Shown here: positions 13,596 to 22,751 of the stretch, one piece after another
Position numbering within the stretch: the first letter of the stretch is position 1
Layout of the letters: each line of letters begins with the position of its first letter
Origin: JAKQIM01 sp964633225
GTDB taxonomy: Bacteria > Chloroflexota > Anaerolineae > Anaerolineales > UBA4823
Length of the DNA stretch: 37,112 bases
Reading direction: 5' to 3'
Assembly: GCA_964633225.1 (NCBI GenBank)
Contig: CAZWFQ010000035.1
Span: 1-37,112, forward strand
The notes under the pieces: generated by a model
Told to the model about the DNA's origin: nothing
What the model saw: the letters and a program-made list of their open reading frames with translations, nothing else
Database searches by the model: none
Made by a program: the position numbers and the translations under genes

Positions 13596-14657
13596 ATGCC
13601 CAAGCCTGTTATTTTTGCCGTTGGACCCGAACACCTGGCCCGCGAAGGACTGAGCCAGGCCGTTGAAACCCGCGAGGATGGTCTGCGCGCCCCCACCCAG
13701 CGCGGCACCTTCGAGTGGTGGTATTTCGATGCGCATTTTGATGACCACACTACCGCCGTCATCGTCTATGCCACCAAGCCCATCATCAACCCGGCGGCCC
13801 CCCTCACCCCCAACCTGTCCCTTACCATCACCCGCGCTGATGGAACCAAAACTGCAGAGTTCTCGCTCCCACCAGCCAGCCAATTTTCCGCCTCAGGCGA
13901 AATGTGTGATGTAAAGATCGGCCCCAGTTGGGTCAAACAAACCGGCTTCGGAACATGCTGGAGTTACAGCCTGCACGCCGAAACAAAGAACCTCGCCGCA
14001 GACCTGACCTTTACCGGCCTGGTTCCCCCGTGGAGGCCCGGAGCGGGAAAATGTTTCTTCGGCGACCTTGGGCATTACTTCGCCTGGCTGCCATCAATCC
14101 CCCACGGCACCGTTGAAGGAACCCTGACTTACGATGGGCAAACGCAGGCCGTGCACGGCGTTGGCTACCACGACCACAACTGGGGCAATGTCGCCCTGCC
14201 AGCCGTGATGGATCATTGGTACTGGGGGCGAGCACACACGGGCGATTACACCTTGATCTTTGTCGAACAGATCGCCTTGAAGAAATACGGTTCAGCCCGC
14301 ATGCCGGTCTTCTTGCTAGCCAAGGGCGACAAGGTGCTGATTGACGACGCCCGCTACCTGACCATGCAGGCGCGCAACTTTACCCGCCACCCCGGCGGAC
14401 GCGAGTACCCGCTCCAGGTCGATTTCACCTGGCGGCGCGCCCAAGAACAGATCTGCTTAGAATTGAGACAGCAAAAATTGATCGAAAGCACCAGCTTGCT
14501 CCTGGCATTGCCGCCCGCACAGCGCACCTTGGCGCGGCTGTTTGCCAATCCATATTACTTCCGCTTCAACACCGAGTTGGCCTTGAAGATTGACCTGGAT
14601 GGTCTTCACGATGCCATATGCGGCCCGGCATTGTATGAAATCATGATGCTAAGATAA
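13596..14657 (+). CDS. CrtC-like (carotenoid 1,2-hydratase-like) lipocalin-fold protein
   Basis: This is a 353-residue protein with the double-lipocalin signature of the CrtC/AttH superfamily. Near residue 40 it has GTFEWWYFDAHFDD and near residue 190 VGYHDHNWGN, followed by MDHWYWGRAH. In hydroxyneurosporene synthases these motifs line the hydratase active site, whereas many family members in non-phototrophs have unknown lipid- or terpenoid-modifying roles. No other carotenoid gene lies in the window, so carotenoid hydration is only one possibility. No signal peptide is apparent, so a cytoplasmic location is inferred. It lies 56 bases upstream of the first GH3 gene on the same strand and may be co-transcribed with it. 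Confidence 0.78.
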   Translation: MPKPVIFAVGPEHLAREGLSQAVETREDGLRAPTQRGTFEWWYFDAHFDDHTTAVIVYATKPIINPAAPLTPNLSLTITRADGTKTAEFSLPPASQFSASGEMCDVKIGPSWVKQTGFGTCWSYSLHAETKNLAADLTFTGLVPPWRPGAGKCFFGDLGHYFAWLPSIPHGTVEGTLTYDGQTQAVHGVGYHDHNWGNVALPAVMDHWYWGRAHTGDYTLIFVEQIALKKYGSARMPVFLLAKGDKVLIDDARYLTMQARNFTRHPGGREYPLQVDFTWRRAQEQICLELRQQKLIESTSLLLALPPAQRTLARLFANPYYFRFNTELALKIDLDGLHDAICGPALYEIMMLR

Positions 14658-14713
14658 AGAACTTATCCGAGAACTTGGGGAATATCTAAACCCACGTAAT
14701 TTAAGGAGACCTG

Positions 14714-16915
14714 ATGAACAACAAAGAAGTAGCACAGCGAGTTGCAACCATCTTGGCAAAAATGAGCCTCGAAGAGAAGATCGGCCAGCTCAACCAGGTT
14801 GGTGGGGCAGATTTTGCCCCAGGGCCTAAGGCCGAAGACCAGATCCGCAAAGGCGGGGCTGGCTCTGTTTTGTGGTTAAACGATACCAAACGCTTCAACG
14901 AGCTACAGAAGATTGCTGTTGAGGAAAGCCCTTCCGGCATTCCGCTGCTGTTCGCCCTGGATGTGATTCACGGTTACCGCACCATCTTCCCCGTTCCCCT
15001 GGCAATGGCCTCCTCCTGGGATCCGACCGTGCCCGAGAAGGCCCAGGCCCTGGCAGCCAAAGAGGCCCGCGCCGCCGGCCTGCACTGGACCTTTGGTCCC
15101 ATGGTCGATATTGCCCGCGACGCCCGCTGGGGCCGCATTGTAGAAGGCGCTGGCGAAGATCCTTACCTCGGATCGGCCATGGCTGCCGCCCAGGTGCGCG
15201 GTTTCCAGGGCGATGATATCTCAGATCCCGAACGCGTGTTGGCCTGCGCCAAGCATTTTGCCGGGTATGGTGCATCCGAAGGCGGGCGCGATTACGATCC
15301 CGTCTACCTGTCTGAGACCCAACTGCGCAACACCATCCTGCCCCCCTTCGAAGCCGCCCTCAAGGCTGGCTCGGCCACCTTTATGAGTGCCTACATGGAT
15401 CTCAACGATGTCCCCGCCAGCGGTAACCACTTCTTGCTGCGCCAGGTCTTGCGCCAGGAATGGGGATTTGAAGGCTTCGTCGTCTCAGACGCCTTTGCCA
15501 TCGCCAACATGGTCATTCAGGGCCATGCCCGCCACCGGCGCGATGCCGCCTTGCGCGGCATCAAGGCTGGCGTGAACGTGGATATGTCGAGCTACACCTA
15601 CACCGAGAACGCAGCCGCCCTGGTGGCCGATGGCCTTCTGACCGAAGCCGAAATCGACGAACTGGTGCGGCCGATCCTGGCCATCAAGGTCAAGATGGGC
15701 CTGTTTGAACATCCCTATACAGATGAGAGCCTGCTGGCACAGGTTCTGGCCCGGCCCGAACACCGCCAGGCCTCGCGCTGGGCTGCACAGCGCTCAATGG
15801 TGCTGCTCAAGAACGAGGGCGGTCTTCTGCCCCTCAAGAAGGACCTCAAAAAGGTGGCTGTGGTTGGTCCGCTGGCCGACTCAATGGAAGCCACCGAGGG
15901 TTCGTGGATGGTCTTTGGCCACACGCCCGCCGCCGTAACCGTCCTGGCAGGCATCCGCGCCAAGCTCCCCGCCGCCCAGGTAACCTACGCCCCCGGTCCC
16001 GAGATCCGGCGCGACATCCCGTCATGGTTTGAGACTTCAATGGCAGGCATGCAACGCAAACCAGCCCAATCCCCTGTAGATGCCGAAGCAGCTTTCCAGG
16101 CTGCGGTTGAAACCGCCCGCGCCGCCGACCTGGTGGTGATGGTGCTGGGCGAGACCGCCGAAATGGCTGGTGAAGCCGCCTCGCGCGCCTCCCTGGACTT
16201 GCCTGGCCGCCAGGAGGAACTGCTCCAAGCCGTGGCTGCGCTGGGGAAGCCGGTGGTACTGGTGCTGTTGAACGGCCGCCCGCTGAGCATCAACTGGGCC
16301 GCTGAGCACATCCCTGCCATTCTCGAAGCCTGGGAACCCGGCACCGAAGGCGGCAATGCCGTAGCCGATATCCTGTTTGGCGATGCCGTCCCCGGCGGCA
16401 AATTGCCGGTTTGCTTCCCACGCAAGGGCAGCCACGCCCCGCTCTATTACGCCCGCAACCTGACCCACTCGCCCGAGGGCAGCCAGATGTACAACCCGCG
16501 CTACTGGGATGGACTGCCCGTTCCGCTCTACCCCTTTGGCTATGGCCTGAGCTATACCACGTTTGAATTCTCGAACCTCAAGCTTTCATCCCCCCAGGTC
16601 AAGGTGGGCAGCCGCCTCACCGTCAGCGTTGATGTGACCAACACCGGCCCTCTGGCTGGCGATGAGGTGCCCCAGCTCTATATCCACCAGAAATGGGGCC
16701 GCGATACCCGCCCCATGCGCGAGCTCAAGGGTTTCGAACGCATCAGCCTCCAGCCCGGCGAGACAAAGACCGTGACCTTCCAGCTTGGCCCAGATGAGCT
16801 TCGCTACTGGAGCACAAACGCTGGCCAGTGGATCCAGGAAGCCGCCGAGTTTGACATCTGGGTTGGTGGTGATTCGCAGGCGACCCTGCACGCTGATTTT
16901 GAAGTGGTCGCATAA
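14714..16915 (+). CDS. Glycoside hydrolase family 3 beta-glucosidase (first copy)
   Basis: This 733-residue GH3 enzyme has the usual layout of N-terminal TIM barrel, alpha/beta sandwich and C-terminal fibronectin-III-like domain. The N-terminal MSLEEKIGQLNQ, the GPMVDIARDARWGRIVEGAG strand and AKHFAGYG are family hallmarks. The nucleophile is Asp259 in FVVSDAFAIANM. The second domain has GETAEMAGEAASRASLDLPG, whose GEAxSR Glu is the likely acid/base as in BglX. The FnIII-like domain begins after FGYGLSYTTFEF. There is no signal peptide, unlike periplasmic BglX, so it probably cleaves imported cellobiose, xylobiose or other beta-glycosides in the cytoplasm. AAGGAG precedes the ATG, and the second GH3 gene follows nine bases after its stop. 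Confidence 0.94.
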   Translation: MNNKEVAQRVATILAKMSLEEKIGQLNQVGGADFAPGPKAEDQIRKGGAGSVLWLNDTKRFNELQKIAVEESPSGIPLLFALDVIHGYRTIFPVPLAMASSWDPTVPEKAQALAAKEARAAGLHWTFGPMVDIARDARWGRIVEGAGEDPYLGSAMAAAQVRGFQGDDISDPERVLACAKHFAGYGASEGGRDYDPVYLSETQLRNTILPPFEAALKAGSATFMSAYMDLNDVPASGNHFLLRQVLRQEWGFEGFVVSDAFAIANMVIQGHARHRRDAALRGIKAGVNVDMSSYTYTENAAALVADGLLTEAEIDELVRPILAIKVKMGLFEHPYTDESLLAQVLARPEHRQASRWAAQRSMVLLKNEGGLLPLKKDLKKVAVVGPLADSMEATEGSWMVFGHTPAAVTVLAGIRAKLPAAQVTYAPGPEIRRDIPSWFETSMAGMQRKPAQSPVDAEAAFQAAVETARAADLVVMVLGETAEMAGEAASRASLDLPGRQEELLQAVAALGKPVVLVLLNGRPLSINWAAEHIPAILEAWEPGTEGGNAVADILFGDAVPGGKLPVCFPRKGSHAPLYYARNLTHSPEGSQMYNPRYWDGLPVPLYPFGYGLSYTTFEFSNLKLSSPQVKVGSRLTVSVDVTNTGPLAGDEVPQLYIHQKWGRDTRPMRELKGFERISLQPGETKTVTFQLGPDELRYWSTNAGQWIQEAAEFDIWVGGDSQATLHADFEVVA

Positions 16916-16924
16916 AGGAGCCGC

Positions 16925-19099
16925 ATGCCAACACTTACCCCCGCCTATCGCAATCCATCCCTGAGCGTCGACGAACGCGTGGCCGACCTGCTTGGCCGCA
17001 TGACACTGGAAGAGAAAGTTGGCCAATTGATCATGTGGAATGGGCAACCCGATGACCTGTCTTTCATCAACACCCGCCACGCCGGTTCGATCCTGCACAT
17101 CTGGGGCCAAAAACTAGAGCGCGCCATGTCGCTGGCGGCCCAAAACCGGCTCGCAATTCCCCTGCTGGCAGGCGAAGATGCCATCCACGGGCATTCATTT
17201 TGGCAAGGCGCAACCATCTTCCCCACCCAGTTAGCGCTGGCTTGCAGTTGGAATCCCACCCTGCTGGAACAGGTCGGCCGGGTGACAGCCGAAGAAGTCG
17301 TCCCCACCGGCATCCACTGGACCTTTTCTCCGGTGCTGTGCCTGGCGCGCGACCTGCGCTGGGGCCGGATCGATGAGACCTTTGGCGAAGACCCGTACCT
17401 GATCGGAGAGCTGGCCGCGGCCATGATCCGCGGCTACCAGGGCCAGGGGCTGGACGACCCCACAGGCATCCTGGCTACCGCCAAACACTACGCCGGTTAT
17501 TCTGAGACCCAGGGCGGGCGAGATGCATCCGAAGCCGATCTCTCGCCCCGCAAGCTGCGCAGCTACTTCCTGCCGCCTTTCCAACGCGCCGTCCAGGCCG
17601 GGGCCATGACCTTCATGACCGGCTACCAATCGATCGAGGGCGTGCCCTCCACCTGCAACCGCTGGCTGCTGACCGAGGTGCTGAAGGATGAGTGGGGCTT
17701 CAAGGGCGTGGTGGTCACAGACTGGAACAACGTGGGGCGGCTGGTGATTGAGCAGAAGGTGTGCGCCAATTATATGGAGGCCGCCGTCGCCGCTGTGCAA
17801 GCCGGGAACGACATCATAATGACTACGCCGCAGTTCTACGAGGGGGCCCTGGAGGCGGTTCGTACCGGCAAACTGGCCGAAGCCGAAATTGATGCCCCTT
17901 GCGCCAGGCTGTTGGCCCTCAAGTTCCGCATGGGGCTGTTTGAAAACCCGCGCCGGCCCGATCTGCAGCGGGCCGCCGTTGAGACCGGGCGGGCAGAACA
18001 TCGGGCCGCCAACCTGGATGCAGCCCGCCAGAGCCTGGTCTTACTGCAAAACAATGGCCTGCTGCCGCTGGACCCCAAGCAGTTGAAATCGATCGCCGTG
18101 ATCGGGCCTAACGCCGATGACGCCTTGCAGCAGTTGGGCGATTGGTCTTTGGGCTCCTATCAGCACCCGCCAGAAGCCGGCAAACAGCCGCGCCAGAAGA
18201 CGACCACCGTGCTAGACGGTATCCGCAACCTGGCTCCGCAAGGGCTGGAAGTACGTTATGCCCGCGGCTGCTCAATCACCGATAACGACCTGGCGGGCAT
18301 TCCTGAGGCTGTGGCTGCCGCCCTGGCGTCTGAGGTGGTGGTGGCTGTGGTGGGCGATCACCTGAATTTCGTCGGCGAGACGCAGAGCACCGCCACCCTC
18401 GAGCTGCAAGGCGGGCAGATCGCCCTGCTGGATGCCCTTGAACAGACTGGAAAACCATTGATCGTGGTGCTGGTGAACAGCAAGCCCCTGGTGCTGCCGC
18501 CAGCCGCCAAACGCGCCGCGGCCATCCTCGAATTGTTCAACCCCGGCATGGAAGGCGGCCAGGCCCTGGCCGAGGCCTTGTTTGGGCTGCTGAACCCTTC
18601 TGGCAAGCTGACCATCTCCTTCCCAGTGCACGTGGGCCAACAGCCAGTCTTTTACAGCCAGGTGCGCGGCCAGCATGGCGATCGCTACGCCGACTTGACC
18701 CAAGAACCGCTCTTCTCCTTTGGGTACGGCCTCAGCTATACGCGGTATAGCTACTCCAACCTGCGGCTGGGTGCTTCCAGCCTGGCTGATGGAGAGACCG
18801 CACACGTGTTTGTCGATGTAACAAACGTGGGAGAACGAGAAGGCGTGGAGATCGTACAGGTCTACGTCAGCGATGTGGTGACCTCAGCCACCTGGGTCAA
18901 TAAGGCCCTCAAGGGCTTTGCTCGCCTCCAGTTGGTGCCGGGCCAAAAGAAGACCGTGCAGATTGACCTGCCCTGGCAGGCCTTCCAGATCGTCAACGCC
19001 CAGGGCGCTTACGTGGTGGAGCCTGGCGAATTCGAGGTGCTGGTGGGCCCCTCCTCACGCGACCAGGATCTATTGAAGGCAAAATTGATGATTGGTTGA
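16925..19099 (+). CDS. Glycoside hydrolase family 3 beta-glycosidase (second copy)
   Basis: This 724-residue GH3 enzyme has the same three-domain layout as its upstream neighbour but is clearly diverged from it. It shows MTLEEKVGQLIMWNG, the strand FSPVLCLARDLRWGRIDETF, GEDPYLIGELAAAM, ATAKHYAGYSETQGGRD, and the nucleophile Asp266 in VVVTDWNNVGRL. Around the possible acid/base it has FVGETQSTATLEL in place of the GEAxSR type of the first copy. The C-terminal FnIII-like domain follows FSFGYGLSYTRYSYSN. It also lacks a signal peptide. AAAGGAG lies just before the ATG. The divergence suggests a different beta-linked substrate (for example glucose versus xylose residues). It ends at a hairpin at 19108-19146. 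Confidence 0.94.
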   Translation: MPTLTPAYRNPSLSVDERVADLLGRMTLEEKVGQLIMWNGQPDDLSFINTRHAGSILHIWGQKLERAMSLAAQNRLAIPLLAGEDAIHGHSFWQGATIFPTQLALACSWNPTLLEQVGRVTAEEVVPTGIHWTFSPVLCLARDLRWGRIDETFGEDPYLIGELAAAMIRGYQGQGLDDPTGILATAKHYAGYSETQGGRDASEADLSPRKLRSYFLPPFQRAVQAGAMTFMTGYQSIEGVPSTCNRWLLTEVLKDEWGFKGVVVTDWNNVGRLVIEQKVCANYMEAAVAAVQAGNDIIMTTPQFYEGALEAVRTGKLAEAEIDAPCARLLALKFRMGLFENPRRPDLQRAAVETGRAEHRAANLDAARQSLVLLQNNGLLPLDPKQLKSIAVIGPNADDALQQLGDWSLGSYQHPPEAGKQPRQKTTTVLDGIRNLAPQGLEVRYARGCSITDNDLAGIPEAVAAALASEVVVAVVGDHLNFVGETQSTATLELQGGQIALLDALEQTGKPLIVVLVNSKPLVLPPAAKRAAAILELFNPGMEGGQALAEALFGLLNPSGKLTISFPVHVGQQPVFYSQVRGQHGDRYADLTQEPLFSFGYGLSYTRYSYSNLRLGASSLADGETAHVFVDVTNVGEREGVEIVQVYVSDVVTSATWVNKALKGFARLQLVPGQKKTVQIDLPWQAFQIVNAQGAYVVEPGEFEVLVGPSSRDQDLLKAKLMIG

Positions 19100-19107
19100 A
19101 ACCAACG

Positions 19108-19146
19108 GCCAGGGGCCTGGATTTAGCTGGACGATTGGCCCCTGGC
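19108..19146. terminator. Hairpin between convergent genes, candidate terminator
   Basis: Ten-base arms GCCAGGGGCC (19108-19117) and its exact complement (19137-19146) are separated by 19 bases, and the next outer positions can also pair. On the plus strand TGTGTCATTTTC follows. The left arm lies beyond the stop of the convergent membrane-protein gene and the right arm lies inside its last codons, so the element could serve both units. Confidence 0.5.
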
Positions 19147-19713
19147 TGTGTCATTTTCTGGCAGTAATTGCTCAGACTGTTCTTGCCTAGGGTTCTGATG
19201 CGCTCGCTCCCCTGTCCCAACCACCAGGTAACGGACCCCCACCACCAGGCCAACCAAAGCCACTACCGCCAGCAAGATCACACCTGCAAAACTCAAATCA
19301 ACCCGGATCGTCAGGGCCGCCATACCGGCAATAAAAGCCACCAGGGTCAGTCCACCCAACTGGACGAGATACCTGTGAGCAATGCCTGGCTCCAACACAT
19401 TCACAGCATACTTCTGCATGCGGTGAATAAAGGTAAAACAGTTCCACCCTGCCAGGTTAAGGCACAAGGCAGCCAACGCCAACCACGCCGGCAGATCCAT
19501 CCATATGGCCAGGCCAGCCAGGCCAGTCACAGCCAGGAAGCTTAACAAGGCCAACAAACTCGAACGCAAACTCCAGGCCAGACCATAGAAGGTCACACCC
19601 AGAACCACCGCTAGTACCCCCATCCATATCCCCTGCCCGGCAAAGAGGCCCCCCAAGATCAGCCCGCTTAGCCCTGCCAGGAAAAAGAAAATCCATTTCA
19701 ACGCTGCGCTCAT
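19123..19713 (-). CDS. Uncharacterised membrane protein of the MoxR/DUF58 cluster
   Basis: No family is recognised. From the ATG at 19713 it has 196 residues. There are about six hydrophobic segments arranged in pairs (for example WIFFFLAGLSGLILGGLFAG near the N-terminus and a ValLeuGly-rich pair near residues 135-170) and a polar tail of Gln, Glu, Arg and Ser. The chosen ATG overlaps the DUF58 stop as ATGA, matching the four-base overlaps used elsewhere in this operon; a longer frame from 19794 would lie inside the DUF58 gene. It is the last gene of the unit. Its position suggests a membrane partner of the MoxR/DUF58 system, which is inference only. Confidence 0.7.
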   Translation of the reverse strand: MSAALKWIFFFLAGLSGLILGGLFAGQGIWMGVLAVVLGVTFYGLAWSLRSSLLALLSFLAVTGLAGLAIWMDLPAWLALAALCLNLAGWNCFTFIHRMQKYAVNVLEPGIAHRYLVQLGGLTLVAFIAGMAALTIRVDLSFAGVILLAVVALVGLVVGVRYLVVGTGERAHQNPRQEQSEQLLPENDTARGQSSS

Positions 19714-21101
19714 TGCAACCCGCCTGTCGTTGCCTGGCGTAACACCCGGCCATAAGCGCGTATCACCTGGTCCAATGGCTGCCGTACATCCCAATCCAGC
19801 ACCTGCACCCCGGCTCGCTGCAGCTCTTGCACCAGCAAGGCTCGCTCCAGGCGTGCCAGCCGGCCCGCCAGGATCAGGTCATCATCCGGGGTCTGTTGGG
19901 CGGCTAGCTCAAAGGCCACCGGGTTGGGGCTGACCACTAAGACGGCATAGCCGCGCGCCCTCAGCCATACCAGGTAATCTACATCTTCTTTGATCAGCGG
20001 GCTGACCAGGATGAGCTGTGACCTGGCAGCGAACATACGCGTGGGCAGGTATTTGATGTGGTTGAGGATATAGCTCTCTCCCACCCGGGCTCGCGCCAGA
20101 GCCTGCAAGATGCGCTCGCGCTGCAGCTTGCCGTAACCCGGATAGGTCCAATCAAGATACTGTCCGTAAAGCATCAACCCCACCCGGTTGCCCTCTGCCA
20201 GCAGGGTCTCAGCCAGCGAGGCGGCTGCAGATACCGCATGCTCAAAAATCGCCTGCCCATCGACCATATAATGTGTCGCCTGGCGCAGATCCAGGATAAC
20301 GCCTACGTTAGCGGCCCGCTCTTGCTCAAACTCGTTGGTATACATCTCGCCTGGGCGCCGCTGGCTGGCCTTCCAGTTGATCCAACGCAGCTCGTCGCCG
20401 GCCTGGTAACCGCGCACGCCGTAGAAAGACACTCCTGGCCCACCCACCCGCGCCGGCACATAGCCGGCTGTCCCAATCGTCTGCCGCGGGCGCAGATGCA
20501 AACCCACCAGCAGCGCAGTTTTTGGCAGCGCCCACAGATCGGCCGCAGCTTCCAGGCGCACATGATGAGACAACAGACCCAACGGGTCACGCGCCCGGAT
20601 ATCCAGGTGCGAAAAATGATACACCCCACGGCGAGCGCGCAGGGTATATCTCAATGTAAAGCACTGGCCCGGACGCAAGCTAAGCAGGCGCTTGGAAGCA
20701 CCATCTACCACATCGATCCCTGCGGGCAGTTGATCCTCAACTTCTACCAGGCTGAGGCGCTCCCCCTGGTTGCACAACTCCACCTCCAGGTGCACATCAG
20801 ATCCTTCGGTCACGCGCCTGGCGCTCAGGCTGCGGACAACGCTCAATTGCGGCTTCGGCGGATATTGCAGTACAGCACTAGCCAAGAAGATGGCAGCCGG
20901 CAGCGCGAGTGCCAGCAAATTGCCTTCAAAATAACGCAAGCCAACCAAAACAAAAGCGTATACAACCACGCTTAAGATCATCACCTGCCATCTGCCCCCC
21001 CACTCAGACCTGCCCCGCAGGAAGCGCCGGTGGAGGCTCTGTCCAACCCTCCGCCAGGTGTTTGGCAAGAACGCTTCACGCTCCGCCTGGTGTTCGATCA
21101 C
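19710..21101 (-). CDS. DUF58 domain protein with vWA-like region, membrane anchored
   Basis: This 463-residue protein has two membrane helices near residues 40-80. A beta-rich region of about 150 residues follows (STEGSDVHLEVELCNQGE-like strands and a LRYTLRARRGVY strand). The DUF58 core then has GDELRWINWKASQRR, NEFEQERAANVGVILDLR and a vWA-like alpha/beta fold. This is the standard partner of MoxR AAA ATPases and may act with it in chaperone-like assembly or metal insertion of cell-envelope proteins. The start is GTG at 21101, overlapping the MoxR stop as GTGA. It lacks the strong lipoprotein or signal features of secreted vWA proteins. Confidence 0.88.
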   Translation of the reverse strand: MIEHQAEREAFLPNTWRRVGQSLHRRFLRGRSEWGGRWQVMILSVVVYAFVLVGLRYFEGNLLALALPAAIFLASAVLQYPPKPQLSVVRSLSARRVTEGSDVHLEVELCNQGERLSLVEVEDQLPAGIDVVDGASKRLLSLRPGQCFTLRYTLRARRGVYHFSHLDIRARDPLGLLSHHVRLEAAADLWALPKTALLVGLHLRPRQTIGTAGYVPARVGGPGVSFYGVRGYQAGDELRWINWKASQRRPGEMYTNEFEQERAANVGVILDLRQATHYMVDGQAIFEHAVSAAASLAETLLAEGNRVGLMLYGQYLDWTYPGYGKLQRERILQALARARVGESYILNHIKYLPTRMFAARSQLILVSPLIKEDVDYLVWLRARGYAVLVVSPNPVAFELAAQQTPDDDLILAGRLARLERALLVQELQRAGVQVLDWDVRQPLDQVIRAYGRVLRQATTGGLQ

Positions 21102-22087
21102 CGTCCGGGGCTCCTGGGTGTGCTGTGCGAACTATCAAATATGGGTACAGGCACGGTATGCAGCACGGTTTCGATCACATCTTCTGCCACCCGGCCCTTC
21201 ATCCAGTACTCCGGCTGCAAGATCAAGCGGTGGATCAGCACTGGCGAGACGAAAGTCTGGATATCGTCCGGCAACACATAATCGCGCTGGTCCATCACCG
21301 CCTGGGCTCGGGCCAGCTTGAGCAAAGCCAGCGAGGCGCGTGGGCTGCCACCCACTGCCACCCGCCGGTCAGTGCGTGTTTCAGCCACCAGGGCCACAAT
21401 GTAAGCTTCCAAGTCAGGCTCAATGTGCACTTCCTCCACCACTTTGCGCATCTCCAACAGGGCAGCGGCATCAATCACCTGGGTCAAGTGGATTTCATCC
21501 TGCCGCCGTTCCCGCCGGCGGGCCAGGATCTCACATTCTTCCTTTTGGTCTGGGTAACCCAGGTTAAGCTTGATCAGAAAGCGGTCCAATTGGGCCTCGG
21601 GCAAGGGGAAGGTACCCTCATACTCAATTGGGTTCTGGGTAGCAATCACTAAGAAAGGCTGCGGCAGAGGCAGCGTCTCACCCTCCAGGGTCACCTGGTT
21701 TTCTTGCATGGCTTCTAACAATGCCGACTGTGTTTTAGGCGAACCGCGGTTGATCTCGTCAGCCAGCAAAATATTGGCGAACACTGGCCCGCGGCGCAGC
21801 TCAAATTGATCGGCACTGCGGTTATAAATATATCCGCCGGTAATATCCGCGGGCAGTAGATCAGGGGTGAACTGGATGCGCTTAAAATCCAACCCCAAGG
21901 CGGTTGCAAAGCTGCGAGCGATCAAGGTTTTGCCCAGGCCCGGGTAATCTTCAACCAAGACATGCCCCCCCGCCAAAAAAGTAGCCATGATCTTTTCCAA
22001 CCCGCTGCGTTTACCCACCACAGCCCGGCTGACTTCACCTAAAACCTTCTCGCACAGCTCAGCGGTCTCAGAAATGCCGATCGTCAT
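21098..22087 (-). CDS. MoxR-family AAA+ ATPase
   Basis: This 329-residue AAA+ ATPase of the MoxR/RavA branch has Walker A EDYPGLGKT (near residue 47), Walker B ILLADEINRG, and the helix-2 insert region GSPKTQSALLEAMQENQVTL. Sensor 1 is in VIATQNPIEYEGTFPLPEAQ and the lid domain shows GGSPRASLALLKLARA. MoxR ATPases couple ATP hydrolysis to remodelling of vWA-domain partners; here the partner is most likely the downstream DUF58 protein, with which it shares a four-base overlap. Its ATG lies 20 bases inside the preceding membrane-protein gene. All catalytic motifs look intact. Confidence 0.95.
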   Translation of the reverse strand: MTIGISETAELCEKVLGEVSRAVVGKRSGLEKIMATFLAGGHVLVEDYPGLGKTLIARSFATALGLDFKRIQFTPDLLPADITGGYIYNRSADQFELRRGPVFANILLADEINRGSPKTQSALLEAMQENQVTLEGETLPLPQPFLVIATQNPIEYEGTFPLPEAQLDRFLIKLNLGYPDQKEECEILARRRERRQDEIHLTQVIDAAALLEMRKVVEEVHIEPDLEAYIVALVAETRTDRRVAVGGSPRASLALLKLARAQAVMDQRDYVLPDDIQTFVSPVLIHRLILQPEYWMKGRVAEDVIETVLHTVPVPIFDSSHSTPRSPGR

Positions 22088-22751
22088 AACGATTCTCCAA
22101 TTCTTCTTCTATAAAATCAATCGCCTTCAAGATCAACGCGTCCGAACTTGTTTCTGATGCACGGCCAAATATCTGCTTCCACCGGCTGGTAGAGGGCTGG
22201 TCGGCCCAACGCTGCAAGCCTTTGCGGAAATAAGCTTGCAAGTCTGGCGGCAGGTCAAGTGTGCCCACTCGCAGCGCGTCTGCCACTTCCCGCTCACCCA
22301 GGCGCAGGCGCATTGCCAGCGCACTGATCGCCAGGCGGGTCAGGGTTTGGTTCAGCCGCATCGTATAAAAAATGTGCTGGCGATTGTGTACGATATTCGC
22401 CAGCTCGCGCACCCGCAAATTTCCATGGCGCGCCGTCTCTTCTCGCCTGTCAGATGGCGGCGCGGCAGGCCCGCTCAGGCTGTACAGGGCCAAGCCAGCT
22501 GCCACCAGCAGGAACAGCCCCCAATAATAGACTTGCGGAAAATTCAGATACAACACCAGCAAGTATCTTGCCAAACTCACCAGCACTTCCCACAAGAAGG
22601 CACGCATCAAAAGCCAGACGCCAATCACGCCGATCAAGGCCAGCAGGCCCCCAACAGCCCAACGCAGCCCAATCGAAACGCCCTTCCGGCGGCCATCAGG
22701 CGGGCTGCTCAAAAGCCACCTTCCAGGGCCTTGACCACGCTGGTCAGGCAT
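22068..22751 (-). CDS. Uncharacterised two-helix membrane protein of the MoxR/DUF58 operon
   Basis: No family is recognised. It has a basic N-terminus, a hydrophobic segment at residues ~27-55 and a second at ~70-90. A soluble helical C-terminal domain of about 130 residues follows, containing RELANIVHNRQHIFYTMRLN and LRLGEREVADALRVGTLDLP. The ATG at 22751 overlaps the DUF4129 gene by 43 bases. A TTG at 22712, which overlaps that gene's stop as TTGA with AAGGTGG just upstream, may be the true start and would fit the overlap style of the operon (214 residues). Its conserved place between DUF4129 and MoxR suggests a structural role in the same complex. Confidence 0.75.
   Translation of the reverse strand: MPDQRGQGPGRWLLSSPPDGRRKGVSIGLRWAVGGLLALIGVIGVWLLMRAFLWEVLVSLARYLLVLYLNFPQVYYWGLFLLVAAGLALYSLSGPAAPPSDRREETARHGNLRVRELANIVHNRQHIFYTMRLNQTLTRLAISALAMRLRLGEREVADALRVGTLDLPPDLQAYFRKGLQRWADQPSTSRWKQIFGRASETSSDALILKAIDFIEEELENRYDDRHF

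Noticed and set aside
17231..18001. Minus-strand open frame of 256 codons
   Set aside because: Antisense to the second GH3 gene including its catalytic Asp; no motif of its own.
20058..20975. Plus-strand open frame of 305 codons
   Set aside because: Antisense to the DUF58 gene, rich in Gln, His and Arg as expected for a shadow frame, with no ribosome-binding site or homology.
20909..21652. Plus-strand open frame of 247 codons across the DUF58/MoxR junction
   Set aside because: Antisense to two recognised genes; sequence is Pro/His/Gln-rich without domain motifs.
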